Assembly: GCF_003205615.1 (NCBI RefSeq)
Contig: NZ_PYBV01000036.1
Coordinates: 1 to 64,000 of the forward strand
Length of the DNA: 64,000 nt
Reading direction: 5' to 3'
From: Micromonospora arborensis
GTDB lineage: Bacteria; Actinomycetota; Actinomycetes; Mycobacteriales; Micromonosporaceae
Under the pieces are notes generated by a model, which saw only the letters and a list, made by a program, of their open reading frames with translations, was not told where the DNA came from and ran no database searches. The position numbers and the translations under genes were made by a program. Below, piece after piece: positions 17,501 to 25,205 of the stretch (positions within the stretch are counted from its first letter, which is position 1; each line of letters starts with the position of its first letter).

Positions 17501-18241
17501 GCGTTCATCGCCGGCGAGACCGGCCAGCACCTGAAGGACGTGGTCCGGTACCCGGCCGGCAAACGGAGCACCGTCGAGTGGTTCGGCCCGATCCAGCGGC
17601 CCCGGATGGGCGGCCAGGGTTACACGCCGGTCCGCTACCTGGACACCGTCTACCTGCCCGCGCCCGGTTGGGGCGACGGGGGTGGCCACATCGGTGAGGC
17701 GAACGCCAACTACGACATGGTCAACCGGACCACCCTCTACCAGGGCGACCAGGAGTTGAACTGGGGCAACGCCGAGTACCTCCAGGTCTCCGGCCTGGCC
17801 GAGCAGCGACTGCCGTACCGGTTGGTGGTGGAGAACGACCGGGCCGCCTGGACCAACCCGTACTCCCGGCAGACCCGCACCGAGTGGGGCTTCAGTTCGG
17901 CGGCGACCGGGGAGGAGTCGTCGGAGGTGCTGCCGATGATCCAGCTGGACTACCAGGTGGCCATCGACGCCGACGGCAGGGCGTCGCGGCGGGCGCCGCT
18001 GACCGTGGTCGCCTCGCACCTGCCCGAGGTTTCGGGCACTGTCGGCCCGGTGACCGTCGAGGTGTCCTACGACGACGGTGCGACCTGGCAGAAGCAGCGC
18101 CTGACCCGGCACGGCGACGGCTGGCGTACCTCGCTGTCCGCACCGGCGAAGGCCGGCTTCGTCAGCCTGCGCACCACCGCGCGGGACAACGCCGGCAACA
18201 CCGTGAGCCAGCGCATCACCCGGGCGTTCGGCCTGCGCTGA
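14522..18241 (+). CDS. Large secreted subtilisin-like serine protease (S8)
   Basis: About 1239 residues. A five-Arg n-region, hydrophobic core and Ala-x-Ala site near residue 34 make a signal peptide. A propeptide follows. The peptidase domain has Asp about 246 (VLDSGAD), His about 280 (GHGTHVAST), oxyanion Asn in AAGNSG and Ser about 450 (SGTSMATPHVAG). More than 700 residues follow, rich in beta strands and probably Ig-like or adhesive modules ending in a fibronectin-like strand pattern. I choose TTG 14522, preceded by AAAGAGG, because an ATG at 14453 would put 23 residues before the signal peptide. Actinobacteria use such enzymes for extracellular protein breakdown. A long hairpin follows the stop. 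Confidence 0.9.
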   Translation: MALSRRRRRSGLIALGAALTLAAGFTPPAAGASAAPPNTPDHPVGLPPAAAGRAATVTLITGDTVTVTTAADGSTVSTVRRPDGSTPTFHRTVLHGDTYVYPDVALPYVTSGVLDRQLFNVTELIADGYDDARTDKLPLIVTMTDAAARNRTRPAVDGAELVRPLDSVQGAALTRPRATADRFWTALTAGTAARRTGDAPTLTNGIAKIWLDGRVHADLSESTAQIGAPKLWAEGNTAAGVDVAVLDSGADAEHPDLAGQIAESSSFVPAEPDILDYKGHGTHVASTIAGTGAASGGVERGVAPGARLHIGKVLNSEGSGQDSWIIAGMEWATREQKARVVSMSLGGEATDGSDPMSQAVDRLSAETGALFVIAAGNSGPATIGSPGAANSALTVGAVDSTDHLADFSSQGPRAGDGGLKPEITAPGVDILAARSHLVRGGSGDYTLMSGTSMATPHVAGTAALVAAAHPDWTGQRIKEALVSTVKATPDYTPYQAGAGRVDAVAAVHATVFATPSAYSGFQAWPQQPGMTVDRTVTYTNLGSAPVTLRLALDAATAPAGLFALSADTVTVPAGGTGTVTLTARYDKLPVEKQVSGMIVATDDAGTVRGRTLIGAGKEGQRQNLTLIAKDRDGKPLVGKVILTTDGLFTSVDLPESGTATLRLPVASWTGWISADVRGVNGPRSKGMAMLSFTDVNLDRDRTVTLDARAARQVQAKVPQESTATSLRMDIHRSTANGLTESQVLPNDSYDSMWALPTSRAVTDGEFEFGARWRLEQPALTVSVGGRSYDDLLVKRATPALPAGRRQLDAVYVADASAAGMAKRPVRDRAVVVRRSDTVDIANQAQAAAAAGAKLLLVVNDGVGRLDPWDEVPWSPESPAPVTVATLSADEGDQLIAAVERGTVRLTVESHPETSYLYDVAHHWTGTVPADPTYRPSAGQLARVDVEFRNYRPGKALEFRTDIWRGMASSNQEAAPAQGRRTDWVSADQRWIDDAFIAGETGQHLKDVVRYPAGKRSTVEWFGPIQRPRMGGQGYTPVRYLDTVYLPAPGWGDGGGHIGEANANYDMVNRTTLYQGDQELNWGNAEYLQVSGLAEQRLPYRLVVENDRAAWTNPYSRQTRTEWGFSSAATGEESSEVLPMIQLDYQVAIDADGRASRRAPLTVVASHLPEVSGTVGPVTVEVSYDDGATWQKQRLTRHGDGWRTSLSAPAKAGFVSLRTTARDNAGNTVSQRITRAFGLR

Positions 18242-18270
18242 CGGCGCGGCTGGTCGGGTCGCCACGGTGG

Positions 18271-18314
18271 CCGGCCGCCGCTCGGGGTGCCGCGTGCACC
18301 CGAGCGGCGGCCGG
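18271..18314. terminator. Long GC-rich hairpin between convergent genes
   Basis: CCGGCCGCCGCTCGGGGTGC pairs with the segment at 18296-18314 over about 19 bp, with one bulged base and a 5-base loop. It lies between the subtilase and the convergent acyltransferase gene, so it probably terminates both. Confidence 0.75.
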
Positions 18315-18328
18315 CGCCGTGCCGGGCG

Positions 18329-18886
18329 TCAGCCGGTGCTCGCCGGTCGGTCGAGAAAGAGCAGGCGGGCCCGCTTCTCCGGCAGGTCGATCAGCGGCCC
18401 GAGCCGGAACCCGGTGCGCAGCAACCGGTCGACGGCCCGGCCATTGCGGGCGTCGGGCTCCATCACGACCCGCAGTCGGCGCGGATCGGCGAGGACGAAG
18501 TCGAGGATCGCGCCGAACAGCGCACCGGTGAACCCGCGCTCGAGGGTCACCGGTGGCCCGATGAGCAGGTGGACGCCGATGTCGCCGGGGCGTACGTCGT
18601 AGCACTCGCCGACCGGGTCGGACTCGGGCTGGTAGGTCTGGGCCAGCGCGACCGGCACGCCGTCGCGGTGCACCAGGTACGCGTGGTGGGTGCTCAGCGA
18701 GTCCAGATACGCGTAGATCTCGCGTACCCGTTCGCGGCTCGCCTCCCGCATCCCCCAGAAGCGGGCCCGTTCCTGGGTGACCCACCCGTGCAGCAGGTCG
18801 ACGTCGGACTCCGGTCGCACGGCGCGGATGGTGACCACCCCGAACCCGGCGACGTCGCTGCGGTAGTGCTGCTGGTCAGTGTTCAT
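18329..18886 (-). CDS. Siderophore-type GNAT N-acyltransferase, second copy in the locus
   Basis: 185 residues of the AlcB/IucB/RhbD acetyltransferase family: GDIGVHLLIGPP, FTGALFGAILDFVLADPRRLRVVMEPDARNGRAVDRLLRTGF. It aligns with the DesC-like protein at 28108-28716 (for example VVxEPDxRNxxAVxxLxxxxGF), so the locus has two acyltransferases. It is the last gene of the leftward operon, starting at ATG 18886 and overlapping the penicillin-acylase gene by 11 bp. It could acylate N-hydroxycadaverine with a different acyl-CoA, or an end product. The donor is not predictable. Confidence 0.82.
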   Translation of the reverse strand: MNTDQQHYRSDVAGFGVVTIRAVRPESDVDLLHGWVTQERARFWGMREASRERVREIYAYLDSLSTHHAYLVHRDGVPVALAQTYQPESDPVGECYDVRPGDIGVHLLIGPPVTLERGFTGALFGAILDFVLADPRRLRVVMEPDARNGRAVDRLLRTGFRLGPLIDLPEKRARLLFLDRPASTG

Positions 18887-20930
18887 CTGGCTCCTCAACG
18901 AGGCGGTCCCAGTCCGTCACGACCGGTAGCAACTCACCGGCCAGCCAGGCGGGGGTCTGGTCGTCGTGGTGCGGGTCGCCGGGCACCCCGCAGGCGCCCA
19001 GCGGGACCACCCAGCGGCTGTTCGCGCGGCGGGCCAGGTCCCAGACGAAGCGTGCCGCCGGCCCCCGGAAGCACCGGTGGGTGACCCCGGGCACGCTGGA
19101 GGTGGCCAACACACAGTCGTGGTCACCGTCGAGGCGAGGGCCGAGCCCGGCGTCCGGGTCGGGCAGGGCCCGCCACGACGCCAGCCGGTGCAGGTCACCC
19201 CAGGGCACCTGACCGGCCGCCGTGTCGCCGACCTCCTCGGCCGCCGCGCCCACGAGGGCGGCGATGTCCACACCGGGCAGCGGGGTCGCACCGAGCAGGT
19301 GCTCCAGCGCGTAACCGATGCGCGGCGTCAGCGCCAGCCAGGGCGCGAACACCTCGGGGTACGCGGGCGGCTCGGCCAGCGCGGCCAGCGCCGGGTGGGC
19401 GGCGAGCCGGCGTACGACAGCCGCCCGCAGGATGGCGTAGGCCGCCGCGTCCGTGCTGTCGGCGGCCATCCGGCGATCCCAGCGCAGCAGCCGTTCGCGC
19501 AGCGCGGCGGCGGCCGGGCCGAGCCCCGTCGACTCGGCCAGCACCGCCAGCAGCGGCCCGGCCGCGCCCAGGTACGTGTCGGTGTGCACGGTGGCCATCT
19601 CCTCGGCCGTCCAGGTCGAACGGGCGTCGAGCAGCGCCGCGATGCGACGTGCCCGGTGCGGCGGGGCGAACTCCACCCCGAACGGCGCCGCCAGTCCGCG
19701 CTCGTTGGCCATCACCGCCCGACCGACCACCTCGGCGTGGGGCATCGGCGCGTGCCAGCCCCGCCAGGCGTGCGTGGCGTCCCATCCGGGGACGACCCGC
19801 CGGCCGTTCTCCGGGTGCCGTACCGGCACCGCTCCGGCGACCCGGTGCAGCAACCCTCCGGCGGTGTCCGCCGCCTGCACCACGTTCACCGGTTCCACCC
19901 AGTGCCGCAGCGCGTGGTCCACATCGGCCACGGTACGGGCGCGCAGTAGCTCCGGCAGCGTCGCGAAACCCAGGTCACCTCGGATCCGGGGCGGGTAGCG
20001 CAGGCTGACGGCCGTCTCGTCGTCCGGTCCACCGGCGATCACCGGACCCCGGTCGGTCTCCACCACCTCGACCTCGACCGGGTCGGCCCCGGCCACCTCG
20101 ATCGTCTCGACGTGGCGGTGCGCCGCACGCCAGCCGTCCGGGCCGAACGCCTGCACCCGGGGGCCGTCGCGGCGCAGCCGCTCCGCGTACACGTCCTGGT
20201 AGTCGGCCATCGCGTTGGTGATCGCCCAGGCCACCTGGCCGGTGTGCCCGAAGTGCGCGATGCCCGGCACGCCCGGCACCGCCAGCCCGACCACGTCGTA
20301 CTCCGGGCAGGCCAGTCGGATCTGCTGGTAGACGCCGGGATCCTCGATGAACCGGTGCGGGTCGCCGGCGAGCAGCGCGGCCCCGGTGCCGGTGCGCTCG
20401 GCGGCGAGCAGCCACCCGTTGCTGCCGGCGACGGCGGGCCCGTCGGTGGCGAACGTCTCGATCGCGTCGGGGCCGAGTCGCTGCGCCACGTGCTCGCGCC
20501 AGAGCTTGCCGGGGAACCCGGCGAACAGGATGTGGTGGCCCAGCCAGACCGCCAGCGGTGTCCACGGCTCCCACCGACCCGGGCGCAGCCCGGTGGCGGC
20601 GAACTCCGGCGCTCGGGCCGCCCCGGCGGCGAGACCGGCGTTGACCCCGTCCACGTAGGCGTTCACCCACTCGGCGGTCGCCGGATCCAGCGCCGCGTGG
20701 CAGCGGCGCGCGGTGTCGTCGAGCCGGACCTGCCGGACGAACCGGTCCCAGCCCAGCGCGTCGGGGCCGAGGAACGCCGCGCTGGTGCCCCGGGCGCGGT
20801 GCCGTTCCACCTCGATCTGCCAGGCCCGGTCGTACGCGGTCACCCGGCCCTGCGCCGCCGCCAGCGCGAGCGGGTCGTCGGCCCGCAGATGCGGCACGCC
20901 CCACGGGTCGCGGAAACGCCGCCCGCTCAC
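18876..20930 (-). CDS. Penicillin-acylase-family (N-terminal nucleophile) hydrolase
   Basis: 684 residues. The alpha part (1-169) opens with RDPWGVPHLRA, typical of the family. The nucleophile is Ser170 in AGSNGW, where self-cleavage should leave Ser as the beta-chain N-terminus. The oxyanion and substrate region around GDPHRF follows. Unlike most relatives there is no signal peptide, so it should act in the cytosol. It is coupled to the FecCD/ATPase genes (GTGA overlap) under the iron box, which ties it to siderophore metabolism. It may remove or exchange acyl groups on the siderophore, or release arylacetic acids as acyl donors. Similar genes occur next to desferrioxamine loci in some streptomycetes (from memory). 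Confidence 0.85.
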   Translation of the reverse strand: MSGRRFRDPWGVPHLRADDPLALAAAQGRVTAYDRAWQIEVERHRARGTSAAFLGPDALGWDRFVRQVRLDDTARRCHAALDPATAEWVNAYVDGVNAGLAAGAARAPEFAATGLRPGRWEPWTPLAVWLGHHILFAGFPGKLWREHVAQRLGPDAIETFATDGPAVAGSNGWLLAAERTGTGAALLAGDPHRFIEDPGVYQQIRLACPEYDVVGLAVPGVPGIAHFGHTGQVAWAITNAMADYQDVYAERLRRDGPRVQAFGPDGWRAAHRHVETIEVAGADPVEVEVVETDRGPVIAGGPDDETAVSLRYPPRIRGDLGFATLPELLRARTVADVDHALRHWVEPVNVVQAADTAGGLLHRVAGAVPVRHPENGRRVVPGWDATHAWRGWHAPMPHAEVVGRAVMANERGLAAPFGVEFAPPHRARRIAALLDARSTWTAEEMATVHTDTYLGAAGPLLAVLAESTGLGPAAAALRERLLRWDRRMAADSTDAAAYAILRAAVVRRLAAHPALAALAEPPAYPEVFAPWLALTPRIGYALEHLLGATPLPGVDIAALVGAAAEEVGDTAAGQVPWGDLHRLASWRALPDPDAGLGPRLDGDHDCVLATSSVPGVTHRCFRGPAARFVWDLARRANSRWVVPLGACGVPGDPHHDDQTPAWLAGELLPVVTDWDRLVEEPDEH

Positions 20931-21739
20931 GCCGACTCCCGGACGCGGCGTCGGGCCGCGGGGACGACCAGCGGGGTGCCGGTCTCCGGGTCGTCGATGA
21001 CCCGGCAGGGCAGCCCGAACACCTCCGCCACCAGGTCGGCGGTGACCACCGACGCCGGCTCTCCGGCGGCCACCACGCGTCCGTCGCGCATGGCGATCAG
21101 GTGGGTGGCGTAGCGGGCCGCGTGGTTCAGGTCGTGCAGCACCGCGACAAGGGTGCGGCCCTGCTCCTCGTGCAGTCGGGCGCAGAGGTCCAGGATCTCG
21201 ATCTGGTGGGCGATGTCGAGGTACGTGGTCGGCTCGTCGAGCAGCAGCAGGGGCGTCTGCTGGGCCAGCGCCATGGCGATCCAGACCCGCTGCCGCTGCC
21301 CGCCGGACAGCTCGTCCACCGGTCGATCGGCGAGATCGTCGACGCCGGTCGCGGCCATCGACTCCGCGACGACCCGTTCGTCCTCGCGCGACCACTGCCG
21401 CAGCAGCCCCTGGTGGGGGTAGCGGCCCCGGGCGACCAACTCGGCGACGCTGATGCCGTCCGGTGCGATCGACGTCTGTGGCAGCAGGCCGAGCGTACGG
21501 GCCACCTTCCGGGCCGGCAGGTCGTGGATGTCCCGCCCGTCCAGCAGCACCGCGCCGGCGCTGGGGCGCAGCATCCGGGACAGTGCGCGCAGCAGCGTCG
21601 ACTTGCCGCACGCGTTCGGGCCGATGATCACCGTGAACGAGTTGGCGGGTACCGCCACGGTGAGATCTCTGGCGATGGTGCGCTGGTCGTAGGCGAGGGT
21701 CAGGGCGGTACCGCCGAGCCGGGAATCGCGGGGGTGCAC
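20927..21739 (-). CDS. Ferric-siderophore ABC transporter ATPase (FepC-like)
   Basis: 270 residues with Walker A GPNACGKST (40-48; the usual second Gly is Ala), Q-loop LPQTS, signature LSGGQRQR (144-151) and Walker B LLLLDEPT (164-171). The pattern matches iron-siderophore importer ATPases. I choose the GTG at 21739 because AAGGAG lies 5 bp before it and the N-terminus then matches FepC length. A GTG at 21772 overlapping the permease stop would add 11 residues. It powers the two FecCD permeases upstream and uses DesE at 24048 as binding protein. Confidence 0.93.
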   Translation of the reverse strand: MHPRDSRLGGTALTLAYDQRTIARDLTVAVPANSFTVIIGPNACGKSTLLRALSRMLRPSAGAVLLDGRDIHDLPARKVARTLGLLPQTSIAPDGISVAELVARGRYPHQGLLRQWSREDERVVAESMAATGVDDLADRPVDELSGGQRQRVWIAMALAQQTPLLLLDEPTTYLDIAHQIEILDLCARLHEEQGRTLVAVLHDLNHAARYATHLIAMRDGRVVAAGEPASVVTADLVAEVFGLPCRVIDDPETGTPLVVPAARRRVRESA

Positions 21740-21768
21740 AGGTGCTCCTTCGAGGGCGTCGCGGGTGT

Positions 21769-22794
21769 TCACAGCCGGCCCGCCCGGCGTTCCAGGGCCA
21801 GTAGCCAGACCAGGTAGCCGCCGCCGATCACGCCGGTCACCACGCCGACCGGGAGTTGGTGCCCGGCGAACGCGCGCTGCGCCAGCAGGTCGGCCCCGAC
21901 CAGCAGCGCCGCGCCGACGGCCATCGACGGCAGCAGGTTCGGGCCCGGTGCCCGGGTCAGTCGTCGCGCCACGTGCGGGGCGACGAGCGCCACGAAGGAG
22001 ACCGGCCCGGCGGCCGCCGCCGCGAACGAGACCAGCAGCACGGCGGCGGCGAGCAGCACCAGGCGCAGCCGGCGTACCGGCACGCCCAGGGCACTGGCCG
22101 CGTCGTCGCCCAACTCCATCATCCGCAGCGCCGGGGCGCAGCCGACGAGCACCAGCGGCGCCAACACGACCAGGACGGCGAGCAGCGGCCCGGCGTTGGC
22201 CCAGCCCCGCCCGTCCAGGCTGCCGGTCAGCCAGAGCACCGCGCGGGCGGCATCCAGCAGGGGCGCCCGGGTCAGCAGGTAGCCGTTGACGCCGGTCAGG
22301 ATCGCGGAGACACCGATGCCGACCAGGATGAGCCGGTAGCCGTGCACCCCGCGTCGCCAGGCGAGCGCGTAGATCACCAGGCCGGTGCCGAGCCCACCGA
22401 CGACCGCCGCGCCGGCCAACGCCAGGCTGCTGCCGCCGAGGACGACCACCACCAGCGCCCCGGTCGACGCACCCTGGGTGAAGCCCAGGATGTCCGGGCT
22501 GCCCAACGGGTTGCGGACCAGCGACTGGAACACCGTGCCGGCGAGGGCCAGCGCCGCACCGACCAGCAGGGCCGTGACCAGCCGGGGCAGGCGCAGCTCG
22601 TACACGATGAAGTGCTCCGCCAGGGTGCCGCCGCCGGTCAGCGTGCGCAGCACGTCCGCCGGCCCCATCGGGTAGTCGCCACTGCCCAGGGCCACCAGGC
22701 CGAACCCGGCCGCGAGCACCGCCGCGCCGGCGCCGACGCCCAACGCGCGGGGTCGGAACCGAAGCGACAACCCTCCGGTACGCAGAACTGTCAC
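21769..22794 (-). CDS. FecCD-family ferric-siderophore permease (FepG-like)
   Basis: 341 residues, about ten transmembrane helices. It carries typical FecCD sequence: RLPRLVTALLVGAALALAG, RNPLGSPDILGFTQGAS, and the ATPase-contact region GDDAASALGVPVRRLRL. It starts at GTG 22794. With the other permease it forms the membrane channel of the importer. The 67-bp gap to the preceding gene holds the palindrome GGCGCGTCGCGCC (reverse strand), which may form a hairpin in the mRNA. Confidence 0.93.
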   Translation of the reverse strand: MTVLRTGGLSLRFRPRALGVGAGAAVLAAGFGLVALGSGDYPMGPADVLRTLTGGGTLAEHFIVYELRLPRLVTALLVGAALALAGTVFQSLVRNPLGSPDILGFTQGASTGALVVVVLGGSSLALAGAAVVGGLGTGLVIYALAWRRGVHGYRLILVGIGVSAILTGVNGYLLTRAPLLDAARAVLWLTGSLDGRGWANAGPLLAVLVVLAPLVLVGCAPALRMMELGDDAASALGVPVRRLRLVLLAAAVLLVSFAAAAAGPVSFVALVAPHVARRLTRAPGPNLLPSMAVGAALLVGADLLAQRAFAGHQLPVGVVTGVIGGGYLVWLLALERRAGRL

Positions 22795-22861
22795 GTCATC
22801 GCTCCGCTTCGCTGCGCGCTGGCGCGACGCGCCACGACACTGAGCCTGCTGGTTCGCTCGT

Positions 22862-23974
22862 TCACGGTTGCGCCACCCGTCGGCGGGTGACCAGCCACAG
22901 GAAGAGCGGGCCGCCCAGGACGGCGGTCACCATGCCGACCTGGAGTTCGCCGGGCCGACCCAGCACCCGGCCGAGCACGTCGGCGCCGAGCAGCAGAGCG
23001 GGCGAGAGCACCGCGCAGTACGGCAGCAGCCAGCGCAGGTCCGGGCCGGTGAGGGCGCGGACCAGGTGCGGCACCAGCAGCCCGACGAAGACGATCGGGC
23101 CGCACGCGGCGGTCGCCGCGCCGCAGAGCAGGGTGACCGCGACGATCACGGCGGCGCGGATCAGCGCGGGTCGAGCACCGAGGGCTCGCGCCGCGTCATC
23201 GCCGAGCGCGAGCGCGTTCAGCGGACGGGCCGCACCGAGCGCGACCAGCAACCCGACCAGGATGAACGGCAGCACCCGGGTGACGGTCGCGGTGTCCGCG
23301 CTGGCCAGTGAGCCGACCGTCCAGAAGCGCAGCCGTTCCAGCGAGGCGGTGTCCAGCAGCATCACCGCGCTCACGTACGAGTAGAGGGTGGCGTTGAGCG
23401 CCGCGCCGGCAAGCGCGAGGCGGGCCGGGGTGGCGCCCCGACCGCCGCCGACGGCGTAGACGAGTGCGGTCACCACCGCCGCGCCGAGCAGCGCGAACCA
23501 GACGTACCCGCCGACGGCGGTGACGCCCAGGAAGGCGGCGGCGGTGGCGACGGCCGCGGACGCGCCGGCGTTGATGCCGAGCAGCCCGGGGTCGGCGAGG
23601 GGGTTGCGGGTGAGGGCCTGCATGACCGCGCCCGCCACGCCGAGGGCGGCGCCGGCGAGCAGCCCGAGCAGGGTGCGGGGCAGGCGCATCCGGTGCACCA
23701 CGGCGTATTCGGTGGCGTCGCGGTGCAGCAACCCGGACCAGACGTCGGCGAGCGGCATGGCCTTCGCGCCGACCGCGATGCTGAGCACCACGATCACCGC
23801 GAGCAGTGCCGCGGCGGCGGCCAGGCCGGCGGCGCGGGCTGCCCGACGGCCACGCCGGATCGGGGGTGCGGCCGTGTCCCTGGTCGGCACGGGCGGTGCC
23901 GGCCGGGTGACGGTGGGTGTGGCGTCCAGTGTGGGCTCCGGGGTGGTGGCGACACGGCGAACCGCTGTTGACAA
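22862..23974 (-). CDS. FecCD-family ferric-siderophore permease (FepD-like)
   Basis: Up to 370 residues: a Pro/Thr-rich N-terminal tail of about 45, then the FecCD fold (RLPRTLLGLLAGAALGVAG, RNPLADPGLLGINAGAS, GDDAARALGARPALIR). It partners with the FepG-like protein. The start is uncertain. The TTG at 23974 lies only 5 bp from the iron box and has no ribosome site. An in-frame GTG at 23890 would give about 342 residues, the family's usual length. First gene of the iron-regulated leftward operon. Confidence 0.9.
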   Translation of the reverse strand: MSTAVRRVATTPEPTLDATPTVTRPAPPVPTRDTAAPPIRRGRRAARAAGLAAAAALLAVIVVLSIAVGAKAMPLADVWSGLLHRDATEYAVVHRMRLPRTLLGLLAGAALGVAGAVMQALTRNPLADPGLLGINAGASAAVATAAAFLGVTAVGGYVWFALLGAAVVTALVYAVGGGRGATPARLALAGAALNATLYSYVSAVMLLDTASLERLRFWTVGSLASADTATVTRVLPFILVGLLVALGAARPLNALALGDDAARALGARPALIRAAVIVAVTLLCGAATAACGPIVFVGLLVPHLVRALTGPDLRWLLPYCAVLSPALLLGADVLGRVLGRPGELQVGMVTAVLGGPLFLWLVTRRRVAQP

Positions 23975-23997
23975 TAACCGAGGTTAGGCTAACCTAA
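23968..23997 (+). promoter_or_regulatory. Iron box (IdeR/DmdR1 type) and desE promoter
   Basis: Positions 23979-23997 match the actinobacterial iron box TTAGGTTAGGCTAACCTAA at 17 of 19 positions. On the forward strand TTGACA (23968-23973) and TAACCT (23990-23995) are spaced by 16 bp, and the box covers the spacer and -10. Fe(II)-loaded IdeR/DmdR1 should therefore shut off desE, and the divergent transport operon, when iron is plentiful. Confidence 0.9.
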
Positions 23998-24047
23998 CCC
24001 CGCTGCCCTGGTCGACCCCGGCCAATCCTTGATCGAAAGACGACACC

Positions 24048-25079
24048 ATGCCCGATGCCCTGTCCGCCCGCCGTCTCTCCCGCCGTGGCCTGCTGGCCGC
24101 CGGTGGCGCTGCCACGCTGGCCACCCTGCTCGCCGCCTGTGGCAAGGACGACGCCACGAAGCCCGCCGCCAGCAACGGAAGTGGCCCCTGGTCGTTCACC
24201 GACGACCGCGGCACGAAGGTCGAGGCCCCGGCCCGTCCGACCCGCGTGGTGGCCTTCACCGGCGTGGCGGCGGCCCTGATCGATTTCGGTCTCGACAAGC
24301 AGCTTGTGGGCGTGTTCGGTGAGACCAAGCGCGCCGATGGCACGGCCGATCCGCAGGCCGGCGACCTGAACGTCGAGGGCGTCGAGATCCTCGGCAACGT
24401 GTGGGGCGAATTCAGCCTGGAGAAGTACGCGGCCCTGCGCCCCGAACTGCTGGTCACCCACATGTACGACCCGGACGCGCTCTGGTACGTGCCGGACGAG
24501 AGCAAGACCAAGATCCTCCCGCTGGCGCCCAGCGTGGCGATCACCACCGCCCGGGTGCCGATGACCAAACCCATCGAGCGGTACGCGGCGCTCGCCGAGT
24601 CGCTCGGCGCGGACCTGTCCGCGAAGAAGGTCACCGACGCGAAGGCCCGCTTCGACGCCGCCGCCGAGGCGGTCCGGCAGGCGGTCAAGGCCAACCCCGG
24701 GATCAAGGTGATGGCCTGCTCCGGCAGCCCCGACCTCTTCTACGTCTCCAACCCGAAGGTCAGCACTGACCTGAGGTACTTCGCCGAGCTGGGCGTCGAC
24801 ATCGTGGTCCCCACCAAGCTCGAAGCCGGCGACTACTTCGAGGCGCTGAGCTGGGAGAACGCCGGCAAGTTCCCGGCCGATCTGATCCTGCTGGACAACC
24901 GCAGCACCGCGCTGCAGCCCAAGGACCTCACCGCCAAGCCGACCTGGCAGCAACTGCCGGCGGTCAAGGCCAACCAGGTGACCCCGTGGGACGCGGTACC
25001 CCGCTTCTCGTACGCCGGCTCCGCGCCGCTGCTGGAGAACCTCGCCACCGCCATCCGGAACGCGAAGAAGGTCGGCTGA
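24048..25079 (+). CDS. desE: Ferric-siderophore-binding lipoprotein (DesE-like)
   Basis: 343 residues. A twin-arginine motif (RRLSRRGLL, about 8-16) and a lipobox at Cys31 (LLAAC) mark it as a Tat-exported lipoprotein. The rest fits the FepB/FhuD class of periplasmic-binding fold: RVVAFTGVAAALIDFGL near residue 65, and YAALRPELLVTH near 128. It captures ferrioxamine-type complexes outside the membrane and delivers them to the FecCD permeases encoded on the other side of the iron box. It lies 50 bp after the box. The gene order binding protein then desA resembles Streptomyces des loci. Confidence 0.88.
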   Translation: MPDALSARRLSRRGLLAAGGAATLATLLAACGKDDATKPAASNGSGPWSFTDDRGTKVEAPARPTRVVAFTGVAAALIDFGLDKQLVGVFGETKRADGTADPQAGDLNVEGVEILGNVWGEFSLEKYAALRPELLVTHMYDPDALWYVPDESKTKILPLAPSVAITTARVPMTKPIERYAALAESLGADLSAKKVTDAKARFDAAAEAVRQAVKANPGIKVMACSGSPDLFYVSNPKVSTDLRYFAELGVDIVVPTKLEAGDYFEALSWENAGKFPADLILLDNRSTALQPKDLTAKPTWQQLPAVKANQVTPWDAVPRFSYAGSAPLLENLATAIRNAKKVG

Positions 25080-25135
25080 CGCCATGAGTACGAGCGCCAC
25101 CGCCTGACTGACGACCCCAACCGATCGGCAGCACT

Positions 25136-25163
25136 GCCCCGAGGCGCTCCGCCGCGCCGGGGC
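25136..25163 (+). promoter_or_regulatory. Hairpin in the desE-desA gap
   Basis: GCCCC(GA)GGCGC pairs with GCGCCGGGGC around a 6-base loop. No T-run follows. In a 126-bp gap with no second iron box, it may act as a partial terminator or an mRNA-processing and stability element that sets the ratio of desE to desABCD. Confidence 0.45.
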
Positions 25164-25205
25164 TGGTTCCGGCTGCCCCTCGTCGAGAACGTGGAAGGAC
25201 ACTCC

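Noticed and set aside
25084..25107. Seven-codon ORF after desE
   Set aside because: Too short, with no ribosome site; it probably arises by chance in the desE-desA gap.
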